64,000 nucleotides of DNA from Elmis aenea (taxonomy: Eukaryota > Arthropoda > Insecta > Coleoptera > Elmidae). The notes beneath the pieces were generated by a model. The model saw only the letters and a program-made list of their open reading frames with translations, did no database searches and was not told the DNA's origin. Location: contig OX393576.1 in the NCBI GenBank assembly GCA_947652605.1, positions 12,860,575 through 12,924,574 on the forward strand. Reading direction: 5' to 3'. Shown piece after piece: positions 23,888 through 34,586 of the stretch (position 1 is the first letter of the stretch; each line of letters begins with the position of its first letter). The translations under genes were made by a program, and so were the position numbers.

Positions 23888-24035
23888 CTCCTAAATAACT
23901 AAAGCTGTTCCAACCTAAGCCCATATAAAGTGATGTTATTTTCCTTTGTTCTCTGTTGTAACGATCATAGTTTTAGTTTTGTCTGTATTTACTTTCATAT
24001 TGATTTTTTTCAATTTCTAGTTTGGAGCTTATAGA

Positions 24036-24324
24036 CAGTGGCGTAGCGAGGGTAAATGGCGCCCGGGGCATATTATTTTTTTGCGCCCCCCCCTCGTCCT
24101 TATTTTTATTGTAGATTCTGAGTTTCAAGTAAAATAATGTTCTAATATTAATTTAAATACACTGTAATGAACATTCGCACAAATATTAAAACTATAATGG
24201 CATTTTAGTTTTCTGGCTTTATAAAAGTAACATAAACGCAACAATTTCTTTGTCTTCGCGGCGCCCCCCACGACTGGCGCCCAGGGCATCGATACCCCTT
24301 TGCCACCCCGTCGCTACGCCTCTG
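24036..24324. mobile_element. 289-bp hAT MITE with perfect 8-bp duplication
   Basis: Ends CAGTGGCGTAGCGAGG and CGTCGCTACGCCTCTG are inverted copies. CTTATAGA flanks it on both sides (24,028-24,035 and 24,325-24,332). Just inside, GGCGCCCGGGGCA faces TGGCGCCCAGGGCA-like sequence. It has no coding content and sits in LINE-A. Confidence 0.95.
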
Positions 24325-24835
24325 CTTATAGATTATGTTGTAGAGTATTTTCTACTACTTCTTTAATTACACCATTTATAACGACAGAATAATAATTGAC
24401 TGAGCACGCATCTTTGTTTTACACCCTCTTTTGTTTCAAGCTCTCCCGATTCTTCATACATCGTTTTTATTCTGTCGATTGTTTCTATTTTTATTCCCTT
24501 CTTGCTTAGGCCCCTTCATACGTCTTTTCTCTTGATTCTATTGTGCCTTTTTCAAGTCTATGCAACATAAATGTATTTCCTTGTTTTTGGTAAGACTCTT
24601 TTCAATTGTTTGTCTTAGTATAAAAACTGGGTGTGTACTCCTTTTTCTTCTAAAACCATATTGGGATTCTTCTAGTGCGTTTTCTATTTATTCTTTTAAT
24701 CTACCTTCCATTACTCTTGCCAGTATTTTCCCTGGTACACTCATTAATATTAATGTTATTCCTCCAAAGTTGGTAAAATTCCTTTTGTCTTCTTTATTGT
24801 ATAGTTGTAGGATTGGATCCTTTGGTTTGATTTAT

Positions 24836-25189
24836 TTTTGCATTTTTTTTAGGTTATTTCGCTTATTTTTGAAAATAGATATACAAAATATTATATCATT
24901 GTAAAGAGAAAAAAATAATCTTTAAATCTAAGTCATCACCTACTACGACTGCCATTTAAAAAAAAGTTGTTTTGTCAAATATCTCGCACGGTAATTTATT
25001 AAAAAAAAATTGACTATGACCATTTTATAGAAAACAAAATTTACAAAAAATGTTTCCTTTGACGTTTTTGCGTATTCGCAACAATAGCCGATATATTTGA
25101 GTTTAAGGATTTTCGTCGATTTCGGTTTTTTCGTTATATCACGCAAGCCATGGAATTTTTAAACAAAACAGGATCTGGTTTAAAATACA
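24836..25189. other. Unassigned stretch
   Basis: About 350 bp directly next to a P8-type end. It may be the decayed remainder of that arm, but the match is not convincing by eye. Confidence 0.4.
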
Positions 25190-25286
25190 CCCCTAAATAG
25201 CTAACTTTTGTCCCATTTAACTAACCTTGTATCTATTACGGTTTAAAAGTTACTCATGGTGAGCCTCGAATTCTGGACACACTGTA
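25190..25286 (+). mobile_element. P8 right-end fragment
   Basis: CTAACTTTTGTCCCATTTAA, TATTACGGTTTAAAAGTTAC and CTCGAATTCTGGACACACTG match the right end of the P8 element (40,408-40,500) in order. Only about 100 bp is clear. Confidence 0.75.
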
Positions 25287-25391
25287 TATACGTATTGCTG
25301 CACCATTGACGAACAGTTTTGGCTACTGCGGGATAAATCAACGGGTTAATGGTAATGTCCAATATTGAAATATTGAAAAATTGAATAAAAA

Positions 25392-25835
25392 AGCCTCGGC
25401 GGCTCCGACTTCCTACTTCCCTCATTCCATGCGACTTCTTATCTCTTGCTGTTTTCGGTAGTCTATTAACCTGCATTCGCTCTGCGTGCTGGTTCCATTG
25501 CTTCCTTTTATCGTTAATGAACTTGGCGATGACTTGTTTTACTTGTCTTCTAATTTCTTGTCCACAGACTCTGTCTTTTAGTGTAAGACCAGTGTTCAGC
25601 CTTAGAGTAGACATTTCTATTGTTTTTGCGAGCTGTTTTGTTTTCGGCGTTTCAGCCCTGATTTCAAAAGGGTGTGTTACGATTGACCGTATACACCCTT
25701 ATATATTCTTACTTTGTGTTCCACCCTCATACCTCTAATTTTCCAAAACATGTTTCCGAAGTAGCCGGATATTCTTGCAGTTTTTAAAGTTTGTCGTTGT
25801 GCTTTCTTAACTAGACATGTCAGCTCTCTTATTTT
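25392..25835 (-). pseudogene. LINE-C reverse transcriptase C-terminal fragment
   Basis: A third non-LTR family, read on the minus strand. The 25,243-25,614 frame has TLKDRVCGQEIRRQVK, then a KWxxHxxRM-like segment (QWNQHAERM) and RLPKTARDKK, then a decayed GSRSRRG in place of a GRP(R/P)KRW motif. Upstream, in another frame, RGMRVEHKVRIYKGVY and EIRAETPKTKQLAKTIEM continue the match (25,600-25,790). This is the usual C-terminal tail after the reverse transcriptase, which has no known catalytic role. A frameshift separates the two parts. The catalytic FADD box is not present. Confidence 0.75.
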
Positions 25836-26652
25836 TCTCGTTTGCAAATGTAAAATATATGTATATTATTTTGACTAAATTAATGAAGTTTAGCTTATAA
25901 TCTAATTAAATTATTTAAATAAAATAAAGTTTAAAAACGTAGACAAGACCAGTTTATAAGATTTTATGGCATCATGTGTAAAATTTTATGTCTAAATTAA
26001 ACTCTAAATTAAAAAAAAACTGACCTTGAATTCGTTAAGACCTGGTTTATAAAGGTCCTTCAGCCAAAATTCATTGTTATCAATTAAGAATAGTCTTTGA
26101 TCTTGGACACTTTCAGTTTCAATTTCAGTCATGCATGAAATTTTGCAATTATTTTAAGTACAACCTAATTGCATTCACACAAATTGCTCCAAATTAAAAT
26201 TGCTTTTGTAATCACACTGTTGGCTCCCCTTAAAATTTACAACAGCACCATTTATTGGATTGACATTAACACAGCCAAGTCACGGCTTCGCTGGTGTTAA
26301 TTGTTGCGCAAATATTTTAGTTGTGCACTTTCCGTTAACTTTGATTCGCCACTCGTTTAACCAGTTGCATATTTAATCTGTTGCTTACTTACTACAGATT
26401 ATGGTCTGAATGTTCTAACGTTTCTGTTTACAGCAAACATTATAATGACTGCGTTTGCTTCCACCGGTTTCGGGTTGGAATGTTCGGAAACAGGTTTCAA
26501 CATTAAAAACTTTATTGTTGACAATTTAAAATTCAGACAATTAAACCGCTAGATATAATTATAACATAATTTCGATTGGATAAATATTTTTAACGGCATT
26601 GCTAATCTAAATTATAAATTTAACACAAATGGTTTTCATGTTATTACCTATT
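25836..26652. other. Unassigned stretch
   Basis: About 800 bp with no repeat end or gene that I can support. Confidence 0.5.
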
Positions 26653-26664
26653 TATTGCGATTAT

Positions 26665-27682
26665 CAATTCCTAACCTAGACTAGCAAAAAAAAGAAGTTC
26701 AGACCACTACAGTTGGGGTATTGGAGGATGGAAAAGGTTGAGCTGACGGAGTTATTATTCGCAGATGATATGGCGATGGTAGCAGACTCGGAGGCAAACC
26801 TACAGTATAATATGGAAAGACTAAACGAAGAACTAAAGAAAATTAATATGAGGATAAATGTACAGAAAACAAAAAGCATGATAGTAACAGAGAAAGAAAA
26901 CTCACACAACATTTCAATAGAAGGGCAGTATATAGAACAAGTAACACATTACAAATACTTGGGAACAATCATAGAAGGAAACGGAAGACAAGACAAAGAG
27001 ATAAACGACAGACTAGGAAAAGTAGGAAGAATATATAATACCCTAAAAACGACCATCTTTAGTAAAAGAGAAATATCCAAAGAAACAAAAGTAGACGTAG
27101 TTAAAAAAGTAGTCACACCAACTTTATTATACGGAAGCGAATCATGGACACTTACAAAAAGAAACTTAGGTAGAATAAATGCAGCCGAGATGAGGTTTTT
27201 AAGAACAATCGAGGGAAAGACAAAACTAGACAAAATAAAAAACGAGACATATAGAGAAAAACTTAAAACTTAAAATAAAATCAACAGAAGTTAAGATATG
27301 GGAAAGACAGTTAGGATGGTTAGGCCACATTAATAGAATGACAGATGAAAAATTAACAAGGAAAACGTACGAAGCAAGGACGCAGGGAAAAAATAAAAGG
27401 GGCCGACCAAGAAAAACTTGGAAAGAAGGAGTAAAGAAGGCAGCGCAAGAAAAAGGTATTAAACGGGAGGACGTAAAGGAGCTGTCTCAAAACAGAGTGG
27501 GGTGGAAAAGAATAGTGAGCAAGAAAGAAAGTTAACATAATAGTGAAGCTCACATTAAATATTATGTTAAATGTACTTTTATCGAACTTGTGTTTAGTTT
27601 TTATCTTAAATTGGTTTAGTAAATTAATATAGTCTTACACCTAACGGTAGAAAGACAAATGACTAAATAAAAAAAAATAAAA
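26665..27682 (+). mobile_element. LINE-A copy with 12-bp target duplication
   Basis: A 5'-truncated insertion of about 1,018 bp. TATTGCGATTAT occurs at 26,653-26,664 and again at 27,683-27,694, immediately after the ACTAAATAAAAAAAAATAAA tail. The body holds two overlapping-frame coding pieces (next entry). It is the best preserved LINE-A in the window and probably among the youngest. Confidence 0.9.
26713..27535 (+). pseudogene. LINE-A reverse transcriptase, last third, frameshifted
   Basis: The frame 26,713-27,273 (186 codons) has the catalytic FADDMAMVAD box at about residues 16-25, the downstream NVQKTKSMIV and YKYLGTIIEGNG segments, YGSESWTLTKR near residue 140 and MRFLRTIEGKTKLDKI. The second frame, 27,338-27,535, carries RKTYEARTQGKNKRGRPRKTW and ends SKKES. 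They are offset by one base. A 7-bp tandem copy of ACTTAAA at about 27,261-27,274 explains the shift and the stop. In the family the enzyme copies LINE RNA into DNA at the target. The fingers and the DLEKAFD box lie upstream and are missing. The catalytic dyad itself is intact. Confidence 0.88.
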
Positions 27683-27859
27683 TATTGCGATTATAAACGT
27701 GTTTAGGAAACAGAATTCGAAAATTTTCGCGTTTCGCGTTAGATAATATTAAGCATCACGATAAAAATCAAAAAAGTCCAAAAATCTACAAAATAGCTGC
27801 ACTTAGGTATAGGGAATGCTAATAAAAGTCCCTCTAGAATAACGTTTTGAATCCAAATA

Positions 27860-28057
27860 CGCAATAAAAAATAGACCATTGTATTTGAAATAAGAAAGTA
27901 GACGACAACTTCCGGTATTTACGGAAGTGTCGCCATCTTGAAAATATTTTTAATAAACAGATCCGATGCCATTATGGTCATAACCAAAATTTCAGATCCA
28001 TACCCTTTTTCATTCTTCATATATTTTTAAGTCCCGGTCTCAATCAATCACCCTGTA
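27860..28057 (+). mobile_element. Lone P-type right arm
   Basis: Ends CTCAATCAATCACCCTGTA. Inside lies CTTCCGGTATTTACGGAAG, a small inverted repeat. No left partner found. Confidence 0.5.
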
Positions 28058-28505
28058 TAAATTTAACCACATCAAAATTAAATTTAAATGCTATCCACAA
28101 TCGGAAAAAATGATGATTGTTGTATTAAGTATTAAAGTCGCCAACTGAGTTTGTCAAAATCTGGTACGGTGCCCATAAGAAATAAAAAGTTAACCATCGC
28201 TTCTCAAAAATTTATCAAGCTATAACAATTTTAATAGCGCCAAGCGGTTAAGTAATATCGTTTTACCACTAAATTTTATGTTTCTGGAGTTGATAATAAG
28301 AAATAATAAAGAATACTATAAAGTTAAATTTTTTCAGTTTTTTTTTTAAGGGATATATCAGGAACTCAGCACAATTTGCACGTTTTCAGCTTGAGATTCT
28401 TACTAAAACATTAAAATACTTCTTTGCTAATTTAAGCATCCTTATACGTTATCTAAAGGTTTCCGAGATTCCTATGTTATAATAAAATAGTAGAACATAC
28501 TTTAA

Positions 28506-28886
28506 TAGTTATTTATGTATCAAAAAAAAAGTGTAACTTTTTCGGCCGCCCAGCAAACAGACAAGCCCGAAAAAGTACGTTTTGGCCGATGTGCATATTA
28601 CATTTTTTGTGCGATCGAATTAAAAACAATTTAAATTTTTAGTATTTTTCAAAATTATAGGTAGAATACGTGACATTCTGTCACTGACAGATGACGGCGT
28701 ATGTACTGCATTACCGGCCCTCTCCTTAGCAACGGCCGTAAAAGTTACTTTTTCGGCCGTTGCTAAGGGTAACGGCCTGAAAAGTAACTTTTACGGCCGT
28801 TGCTAAGGATAGGGTCGGTAATGCAGTACTTTATGGTTGCTAACGCGTTCGTCAAACAGCTGTTTCTAGTACGATCGCACAAAAAA
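28506..28886 (-). mobile_element. G element, copy 2 (Helentron-like)
   Basis: Inverted relative to copy 1. It begins TAGTTATTTATGTATCAA and ends CGATCGCACAAAAAA. The centre here is a fuller inverted repeat: ACGGCCGTAAAAGTTACTTT facing AAAGTAACTTTTACGGCCGT around TTGCTAAGGGTAACGGCC. The hairpin beside the left end contains CTTTTTCGGCCG and GAAAAAGTACGTTTTGGCC. No coding sequence. Confidence 0.7.
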
Positions 28887-29499
28887 GTTATTTTTGTGCT
28901 TTATTTGCTTAAAATATTACGATTAAAATAAACTATTAACGAATTTTAAACCTGCACTGTTCTAAATTTGAATTATACTTCGCCAAAAGTAAAAAGATTT
29001 AATTGCTTTAAATATCTTATAAACTTCGCTTGTCAAATTAGTTTAAAATTCGCTTCTTTTTTTTGTTTGCGTTACTGCAAACAGTTTATTAATATTAAAA
29101 GAACTAGTTACAACTATAATTCACGAATAAATAGCACAAAAATATTTCAGTTTTATACAAATAAATTAGCTTCACAAAATGCGAAATGTCGCTATACGCT
29201 TTTGTTGCAGTGAAAAGAGTCTATAGTCGTCAAATTCCCTTGGGAAAACGTTGTCTCTACAGCGCTTAATGAACCAAAAAGCAATTTTTGTGGCACCGAA
29301 TGAGATTTATCTGTATATTTGTCTCGGATGCGTTTGTTTGTGTGCGTGTTTTAAAATAAATAGGTTTAGTGTAATCGAATTAGAGTAATAAAGAAAAATA
29401 AATTGTACCACTTTATGTACAAAATTAATAGCAATTGCATTAAATATTTTTCATCCGATTAAATAGTCGTTGAAATGGGAAAGTGCCATTGAATATATG
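28887..29499. other. Unassigned stretch
   Basis: About 600 bp. An 81-codon plus-strand frame (28,968-29,213) is asparagine- and lysine-rich and unrecognised. Confidence 0.45.
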
Positions 29500-29653
29500 T
29501 ACAAGGTGGTCCAAATTCGATGGAATTACATGGGTATCTCGCTTAATAGTCAAGATAGAGAAACGGTTAAATTTTTTGGGACAAACTTAAAACACTTGTC
29601 AAATATATTCAATCAATTTCTGTTTTTCTTGATTTTTTTTGTTTTCACAGCCT
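29500..29653 (+). mobile_element. P2 left-arm fragment
   Basis: TACAAGGTGGTCCAAATTCG and the following TCTCGCTTAATAGTCAAGAT, GAAACGGTTAAA and GGGACAAACT blocks match the left arm of the P2 copy at 6,867. It ends abruptly at a D fragment. Confidence 0.85.
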
Positions 29654-29824
29654 AGTAAGTGTGTTATAACGCACGGAAAGCAAAACGCACACTTTTCTAG
29701 AAACGTCAAAGTAAGCTTACGTCAAAATTGACAAGACGACGGAATTACATGTGTATATTAGCCAAAAAGCCGTTAAAACTCGAGTGTAAAATGCTTCTTA
29801 CAACTCTTGTTATGTAATATACTA
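29654..29824 (+). mobile_element. D element fragment (right part, internally deleted)
   Basis: AGTAAGTGTGTTATAACGCA, GCAAAACGCACACTT and AGCCGTTAAAA match the D body; it then jumps into the hairpin's distal strand ATGCTTCTTACAACTCTTGT and ends ATGTAATATACTA. The near strand of the hairpin is deleted. Confidence 0.8.
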
Positions 29825-31416
29825 TAATGATAGCGAAGCATGAAACATACAACATTCATAAAAAAACAAATCAATAGGTTTCTCGAAGAAATGGTTTGTT
29901 TTAAACGAGCCAGATATTAGCTACGTAAGCTCTTTACAAGAAATAAAATGCATTAAGGAAATGCTATTTAATTATAGCCACGTTCCCTGTACTTCACATG
30001 ATAATGAACGCCACAAAAGCTTTAGTACTTTCCTACTAAAATATCATCGTTCATCAAAGCATATGTATTCTACTAATTGTGACTCGATTAAGCCTTAAAA
30101 TCCCAAGACAACCACATATTATCGTTATAGGTAAAAGGATAGGTAGAGTAGGAAGTTTCCTGGCAATTGCTTTCGCTTAGTTATTAAGGATAAATGACTT
30201 TGGCACTAAGTGGAGTTGTTCTAGCTTTACTGCTGTTAATGATATAATTTTATTCCAGTTAGGATTCTCTTATTAAAAGATAATTATTTGCAGAACAGTT
30301 TAATATAGTAAACAAAGTAATTATTAACAAGACAATGTGTAAAAGCGAATACCATTTAAATAAATTAAATAGACGAGTTTAATACATTAACGTATTCTGT
30401 TAAAGCTCATAGTAGCCCCACATCTAACTAAAATAGACCAAGAAATTTTTAAAGTTATAATTATAAATAACAATAAAATTTTCAATTCACCAACAATAAT
30501 GTTAATACATTTTTACTAAGATCGCCTTAAAATTATATAAACAATCAATTTATAATTTTGTACAAAGACAAAAACAAATATTTGGAATGATTGTATATTG
30601 ACTTATCAAGCTTAATTTTAAAATATGCAAAATTTATAGTATGTGGGTCTAAAGAACATTTGTATTCCTTTTTAATTATATTTTGATAAGTAAAAAACAA
30701 TTCATAATAAATTGATTGTTACTAGTAGTATTTACAGACTAACTGTGGGAAATAGGAGAAACTGAATATGATGTGTTAATTTAATTAATTGAAAAATGTT
30801 TTAGTAGTAGTTCTTGATATAATGCTATTAACATAATTTATGTAGACATATTATTAAATTTACAATATTTTCTGAGAAGTTTTGTCAATATGATATATTT
30901 TGTTTCGTAGATTATTAAAAGATAATAAAAAGTTTTTTTTTCTGACTCAAAGCCGACCATCTGGCTATTCAAATAAAATTAACTGACATTTTTATAAACA
31001 AATTAATACAACGTCTTAAATTTTTGTTAAATAGAGAACAGCTACAGAATATTCGATTTATAAAAAAAATGCTGATTTCATTCTGTACTCAACCGAAGCA
31101 TTTTTTTAGTAACCAAATATTAATTGCAATATACACTTGTCCATACTTGCAAACTCGAACAATTATAGTTCTGTATTAAGTTTTTGGGTATTTTGTAATT
31201 TTTTTATAGAAACTACATGTAGTTAATTAAAATAAAAAACACTTTAATAGATTTTTTTATTTAATATGTACTTAACAATAATAAAGTTTTTAAGAAATTC
31301 CTAATATTTTAACCGTAATAGGAAAACACAAATATTGGCATCAAATTTCTGGCCATTTATTAATCATTTTGATAAATTAGAAAAGATGTTTATGTTATGT
31401 GACGTTAAGCAATATG
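29825..31416. other. AT-rich stretch, nothing recognised
   Basis: About 1.6 kb with no supported gene, repeat end or RNA. Confidence 0.55.
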
Positions 31417-31786
31417 TACAGCGTGTCCCAGATTACATTTCTTGCATAGGGATCTTACTTATTATAAGAGATACAGGTTTGCTTAAATTAGATGAATTAT
31501 TCCTAAGTATGAGAGGGTCTACAATTAATCTTAAAAAGTAAAAAATTCCTCGTACTTCAGATGTTATAGCAAAAAATATGACAATATGGAATTTCTTTTT
31601 TCTCTCATAACTTTTTATCTTAATCATAAAATCAATTTTACTAGTATGTAGTTTCTTAGTGTGCATTTTAATGAAGAATTGTTATTTTAGATTTTTATTA
31701 TTACTTATCATCTAATTTACTCAAACCTGTATCTCTTATAATAAGCGAGATCCCCATGCTGGAAATGTAATCTGGATCACCCTGTA
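31417..31786. mobile_element. P7 inverted-repeat element
   Basis: Left end TACAGCGTGTCCCAGATTAC, right end GTAATCTGGATCACCCTGTA. Arms share GGGATCTTACTTATTATAAG and AAACCTGTATCTCTTATAAT in inverted order over about 90 bp. No coding content. A right-end fragment of a related copy is at 43,256-43,326. Confidence 0.8.
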
Positions 31787-32515
31787 TATAATGACAAAAA
31801 TGCTATTAAAGTCTCATTTAACTGATTATTTATCTCCGACGGTATTAAAGTTGACAAATCTGAGCGTCTAGGTGCGGTTTATAAAAAAATATTGACGTAA
31901 TTTATAAATTTAATAAAGGGATTTTCACATACGTATAATCTGAAATATGCAATTACTTGCCGGCAGTCATCACCAATTGCAATTCCCATACGGGTTGCCG
32001 TTCAAAGTTAATTTATGATGGCTATATATATGGCCTGAAACTGCTTTAGGGTCGTATTATTTAGACATGATCCTAGTCTGCATAATAAAATTTGGTATCC
32101 GTTCCATGTTACTCTATTAAATATTGAAATTAAACCACGATTTTGCCTTAAATACATAACCTAATTAAACATGAATAAAGTTGTGATCTCGCAGCTTCAT
32201 TAATTTTGTATTAAAACATCACGGTAATTACTGACCAACAGTTAATTCGCTTATAATTTAAATTTTTCTTTGTCACTTTTAGATATGTAAGAAAAAATTT
32301 TTTTTTAATACCGAGTGTTATGCCGGCAACAAGAGGTTAAGAAAAAGATAGTTTGCGAAGCAAGCGCCGAATGTACAGAGGAGTTAAAATTAAAAATGAC
32401 GATTAAGCGAAGCGTTGTACAACTGTATCTTAAACTTGAACCATACTAAAACACAAAGATTTCTAAAGGCAGACAAAATTACATTGTCCTCTTAATCGGC
32501 TTCTGTTGGGGTTTA
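31787..32515. other. Unassigned stretch
   Basis: About 730 bp without a supported feature. The last ~40 bp may be the decayed far end of LINE-B (CCGATTAA-like sequence on the minus strand). Confidence 0.4.
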
Positions 32516-33050
32516 GGAACATTCTTCGCCCGCAATTATTCGCCTCCACAATTCTTCGCCCACAATTTTTCGCCGCCACAATTTTTTGCCGCATACAATC
32601 ATATTACAAATTTTATTTGTAAACCTGATTGTTGTTATTTATAACGTAATTTTTACAGATTATTTTACATGAACCTAAAATTGTTTCTTGTATATTAATA
32701 CTTCTTCTTTTAATACTGTTTAAAAATTTCTACATAAATAGCGTATGTTGTGATTTTTAATCTTGTTTATGTTCTTATAGTATGGATAAAAATTAAATTA
32801 ACCTGACCTAACCTGACCTGACCTGATCTGACCTGACTATAAAAATTACGATATAAATAAAAACAATCACATTTACAAGCAAAATTTGTGATATGCTTGT
32901 ATGCGGCGAAAAATTGTGGCGGCGAAGAATTGTGGCGGCGAAGAACTGTGTAGGGCCTACACTGTACTACTACACTGTAGGCGAAACAATGTGGGCGAAG
33001 AATTGTGGGCGAGAAATTGTGGGCGAGGAATTGTGGGCGAAGAATGTTCC
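32516..33050. mobile_element. Foldback element with tandem-repeat arms
   Basis: The left arm (32,516-32,598) begins GGAACATTCTTCGCCC and the right arm (32,898-33,050) ends GGGCGAAGAATGTTCC. Both arms are arrays of a ~15-16-bp unit, (T/A)TTCTTCGCCC(A/G)CAA or its complement TTGTGG(G/C)GGCGAAGAA, four units on the left and about six on the right. TIRs made of tandem repeats are the hallmark of Drosophila FB and Galileo elements. The core (32,599-32,897) is AT-rich and non-coding. No target duplication found. The two small ORFs at 32,893-33,135 only read through the repeats. Confidence 0.75.
32799..32837 (+). repeat. Pentanucleotide repeat (CCTGA-type)
   Basis: About eight imperfect units of ACCTG/ACCTA in the core of the foldback element. 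Confidence 0.85.
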
Positions 33051-33217
33051 AGACGCGGTCCCAACCATCATAATTGGTTTGTCTCCATCTTTTTCTTTGT
33101 CTTTCACTTCTAGGCTTTTTCTATTTTTTTTTTAAATCTCATCTCCCGCGTCTGTATTCTTTGTTTTTGCTTTCTTGTTAGTTTCTGAACTAAGACTAAG
33201 AATTGGTACGTACCTAC

Positions 33218-33986
33218 TAGGGTTTCTCATATTTGACCATTTTGCTTGTCTCGGGATTCCGGGAAGAAATCGGCCTCTGTCCCGGGATTTCCCGGGATCC
33301 CGGGATGTAATAAATTATGTCAATATTTTTAAATAAATAACTCAAAAAATTAAGGGAGCGGTCTATTACTTTATTATTATTACTGGGAAATATAACCTTT
33401 CTATTGCAATTTCATATTTATGAATACAATAATATAATTTTTACAATGAATTTTTGTAATGTGATTTAAGACAACAAAGGTGATATGTGCTTCAGTCAAT
33501 TAGTCTTTTTCTTAATTTATTAACAAAAAGTCCTGCTGCATAAAATGCTCTCTCAGTCTCTATTGATGTAGGTGAAATTGTCTTGAGACCATCTAGCAGC
33601 AAAGAAACATCGTTATTATCAATAAAATTTCATTTATAAGCTATTTTGCTTTAAATTATCAGGGTACACAAAAATAAAACTGTAAAAGTATTTTGAAGAT
33701 ATTAACTTTGTAATGGACACCGGGCTTCTTTGCGCCATACTAAAAGAGAAAAATTATTTTGAAGTTTTTCCATAGTTTACTGTTAGTAAGGACATTTTAA
33801 GCATACAATTTTGATAAGTTATGATAGTATTACAAAGATCTTAGCACAAAATAAACGAAAACAACACTTTTTTTAAATCCCGGGAATTCCCGGTACAAAA
33901 AGCATTTCCCGGGAAATATAAAAAAGCTTAAAATGAACCGGGATCCCGGGTTCCCGGGATCCCGGGATCCCGAGAAAGAAACCCTA
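33218..33986 (-). mobile_element. hAT element with CCCGGGAT-rich ends
   Basis: It starts TAGGGTTTCTC and ends GAAACCCTA. GTACCTAC flanks it on both sides (33,210-33,217, 33,987-33,994). The ends are packed with CCCGGGATCCCGGG motifs, which can pair with each other. On the minus strand it keeps the tail of a transposase gene (next entry). Removing the element and one flank restores the LINE-B sequence. Confidence 0.93.
33492..33620 (-). pseudogene. hAT transposase C-terminal dimerisation motif
   Basis: Forty-two codons in one frame, ending in a stop. The stretch SPTSIETERAFYAAGLFV-NKLRKRLID is the textbook end of hAT transposases, where the family usually reads TSVESERxFSxAG and KLRxRL. In the intact protein this region mediates dimerisation and contributes the last acidic residue of the active site (the E of ERxFS lies near it). 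The frame is not counted among long ORFs because only this end is left. A deleted, non-autonomous copy. Confidence 0.85.
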
Positions 33987-34026
33987 GTACCTACAATGCA
34001 TTAAATCAAGCATGTGCAACCTACCG

Positions 34027-34586
34027 CCCGCGGGCCGCATCCGGCCCACGACATGATTTTATCCGGCCCACGAGAACTTTTTCAAATCTCACTGAATCCG
34101 GCCCTCCAGCCATCTAATGCTGAAAAGTGTTTTTCATTTATGTTTTTAAAGTTTTATTTTTTATGGATGTTATAAAATGCGAACATACTTATTTTTTAAA
34201 CGTTTTATAGCAGAGGTGACCAACTAGTTTGTTGTCGTAATCGATTTTTGTACCTATAGAATGGTGGTCGGAAGCTACCTATCAAATTCTCGAATTTTCG
34301 AACTAACTCCGAGGAAAAACCGCCTGTACAAGGTTTTAGTTTTTTGCGTTTTACTGTAGCAAATTTTGAAATTGTTGCAGTGGCCGAATGAAAATTGCTT
34401 CGCGTTCGACCTGTAGGCCACAACTGTTTTATAGTAATAACTGTTTCAATGAATAAAAAAAAAACACAAATAAAAATAGGTTGCTTTTTGAATTCTTCAA
34501 TACGAGCCCTTAAAAAAGGTCCGGCCCGCGAATTTATTTCTACTTCACTATCCGGCCCACGGTCTTGTCGAAGTTGCACAGGCCTG
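34027..34586. mobile_element. hAT element, GCATGTGCAA family, complete
   Basis: Starts CAAGCATGTGCAAC and ends GTTGCACAGGCCTG. The flanks CATTAAAT (34,019-34,026) and CAATAAAT (34,587-34,594) match at 7 of 8 positions, and the LINE-B copy at 45,500 confirms the empty site. Inner ends are built of CCGGCCCACG and GCGGGCC motifs. No transposase remains. A longer, truncated relative is at 12,241-13,060. Confidence 0.9.

Larger units (their letters stand above)
22057..24835 (-). mobile_element. LINE-A copy, 5'-truncated, split by two hATs
   Basis: LINE-A is a non-LTR retrotransposon coding for a reverse transcriptase. On the minus strand this copy runs from part of the reverse transcriptase near 24,830 to the TAAATAAA tail at 22,057. 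The pieces are 23,896-24,027, 24,333-24,835 and 22,057-22,660. They align in order with the copy at 46,314-47,765 and show remains of the motif AGKILARVMEGR-like, a DLEKA-like box, and the C-terminal segment with GHIYRIKEERFTRKTYEA (22,175-22,381). Stops and frameshifts are frequent. Two hATs interrupt it (22,669-23,887 and 24,036-24,324), so it is older than both. Confidence 0.85.

Noticed and set aside
24560..24904. 114-codon plus-strand ORF, hydrophobic
   Set aside because: Antisense of LINE-A reverse transcriptase; the coding strand is minus.
28968..29213. 81-codon plus-strand ORF beside G copy 2
   Set aside because: Asparagine, lysine and phenylalanine dominate, as expected by chance; no domain.
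32893..33135. Two overlapping plus-strand ORFs of 70-80 codons
   Set aside because: They only translate the ~16-bp tandem repeats of the foldback arm.
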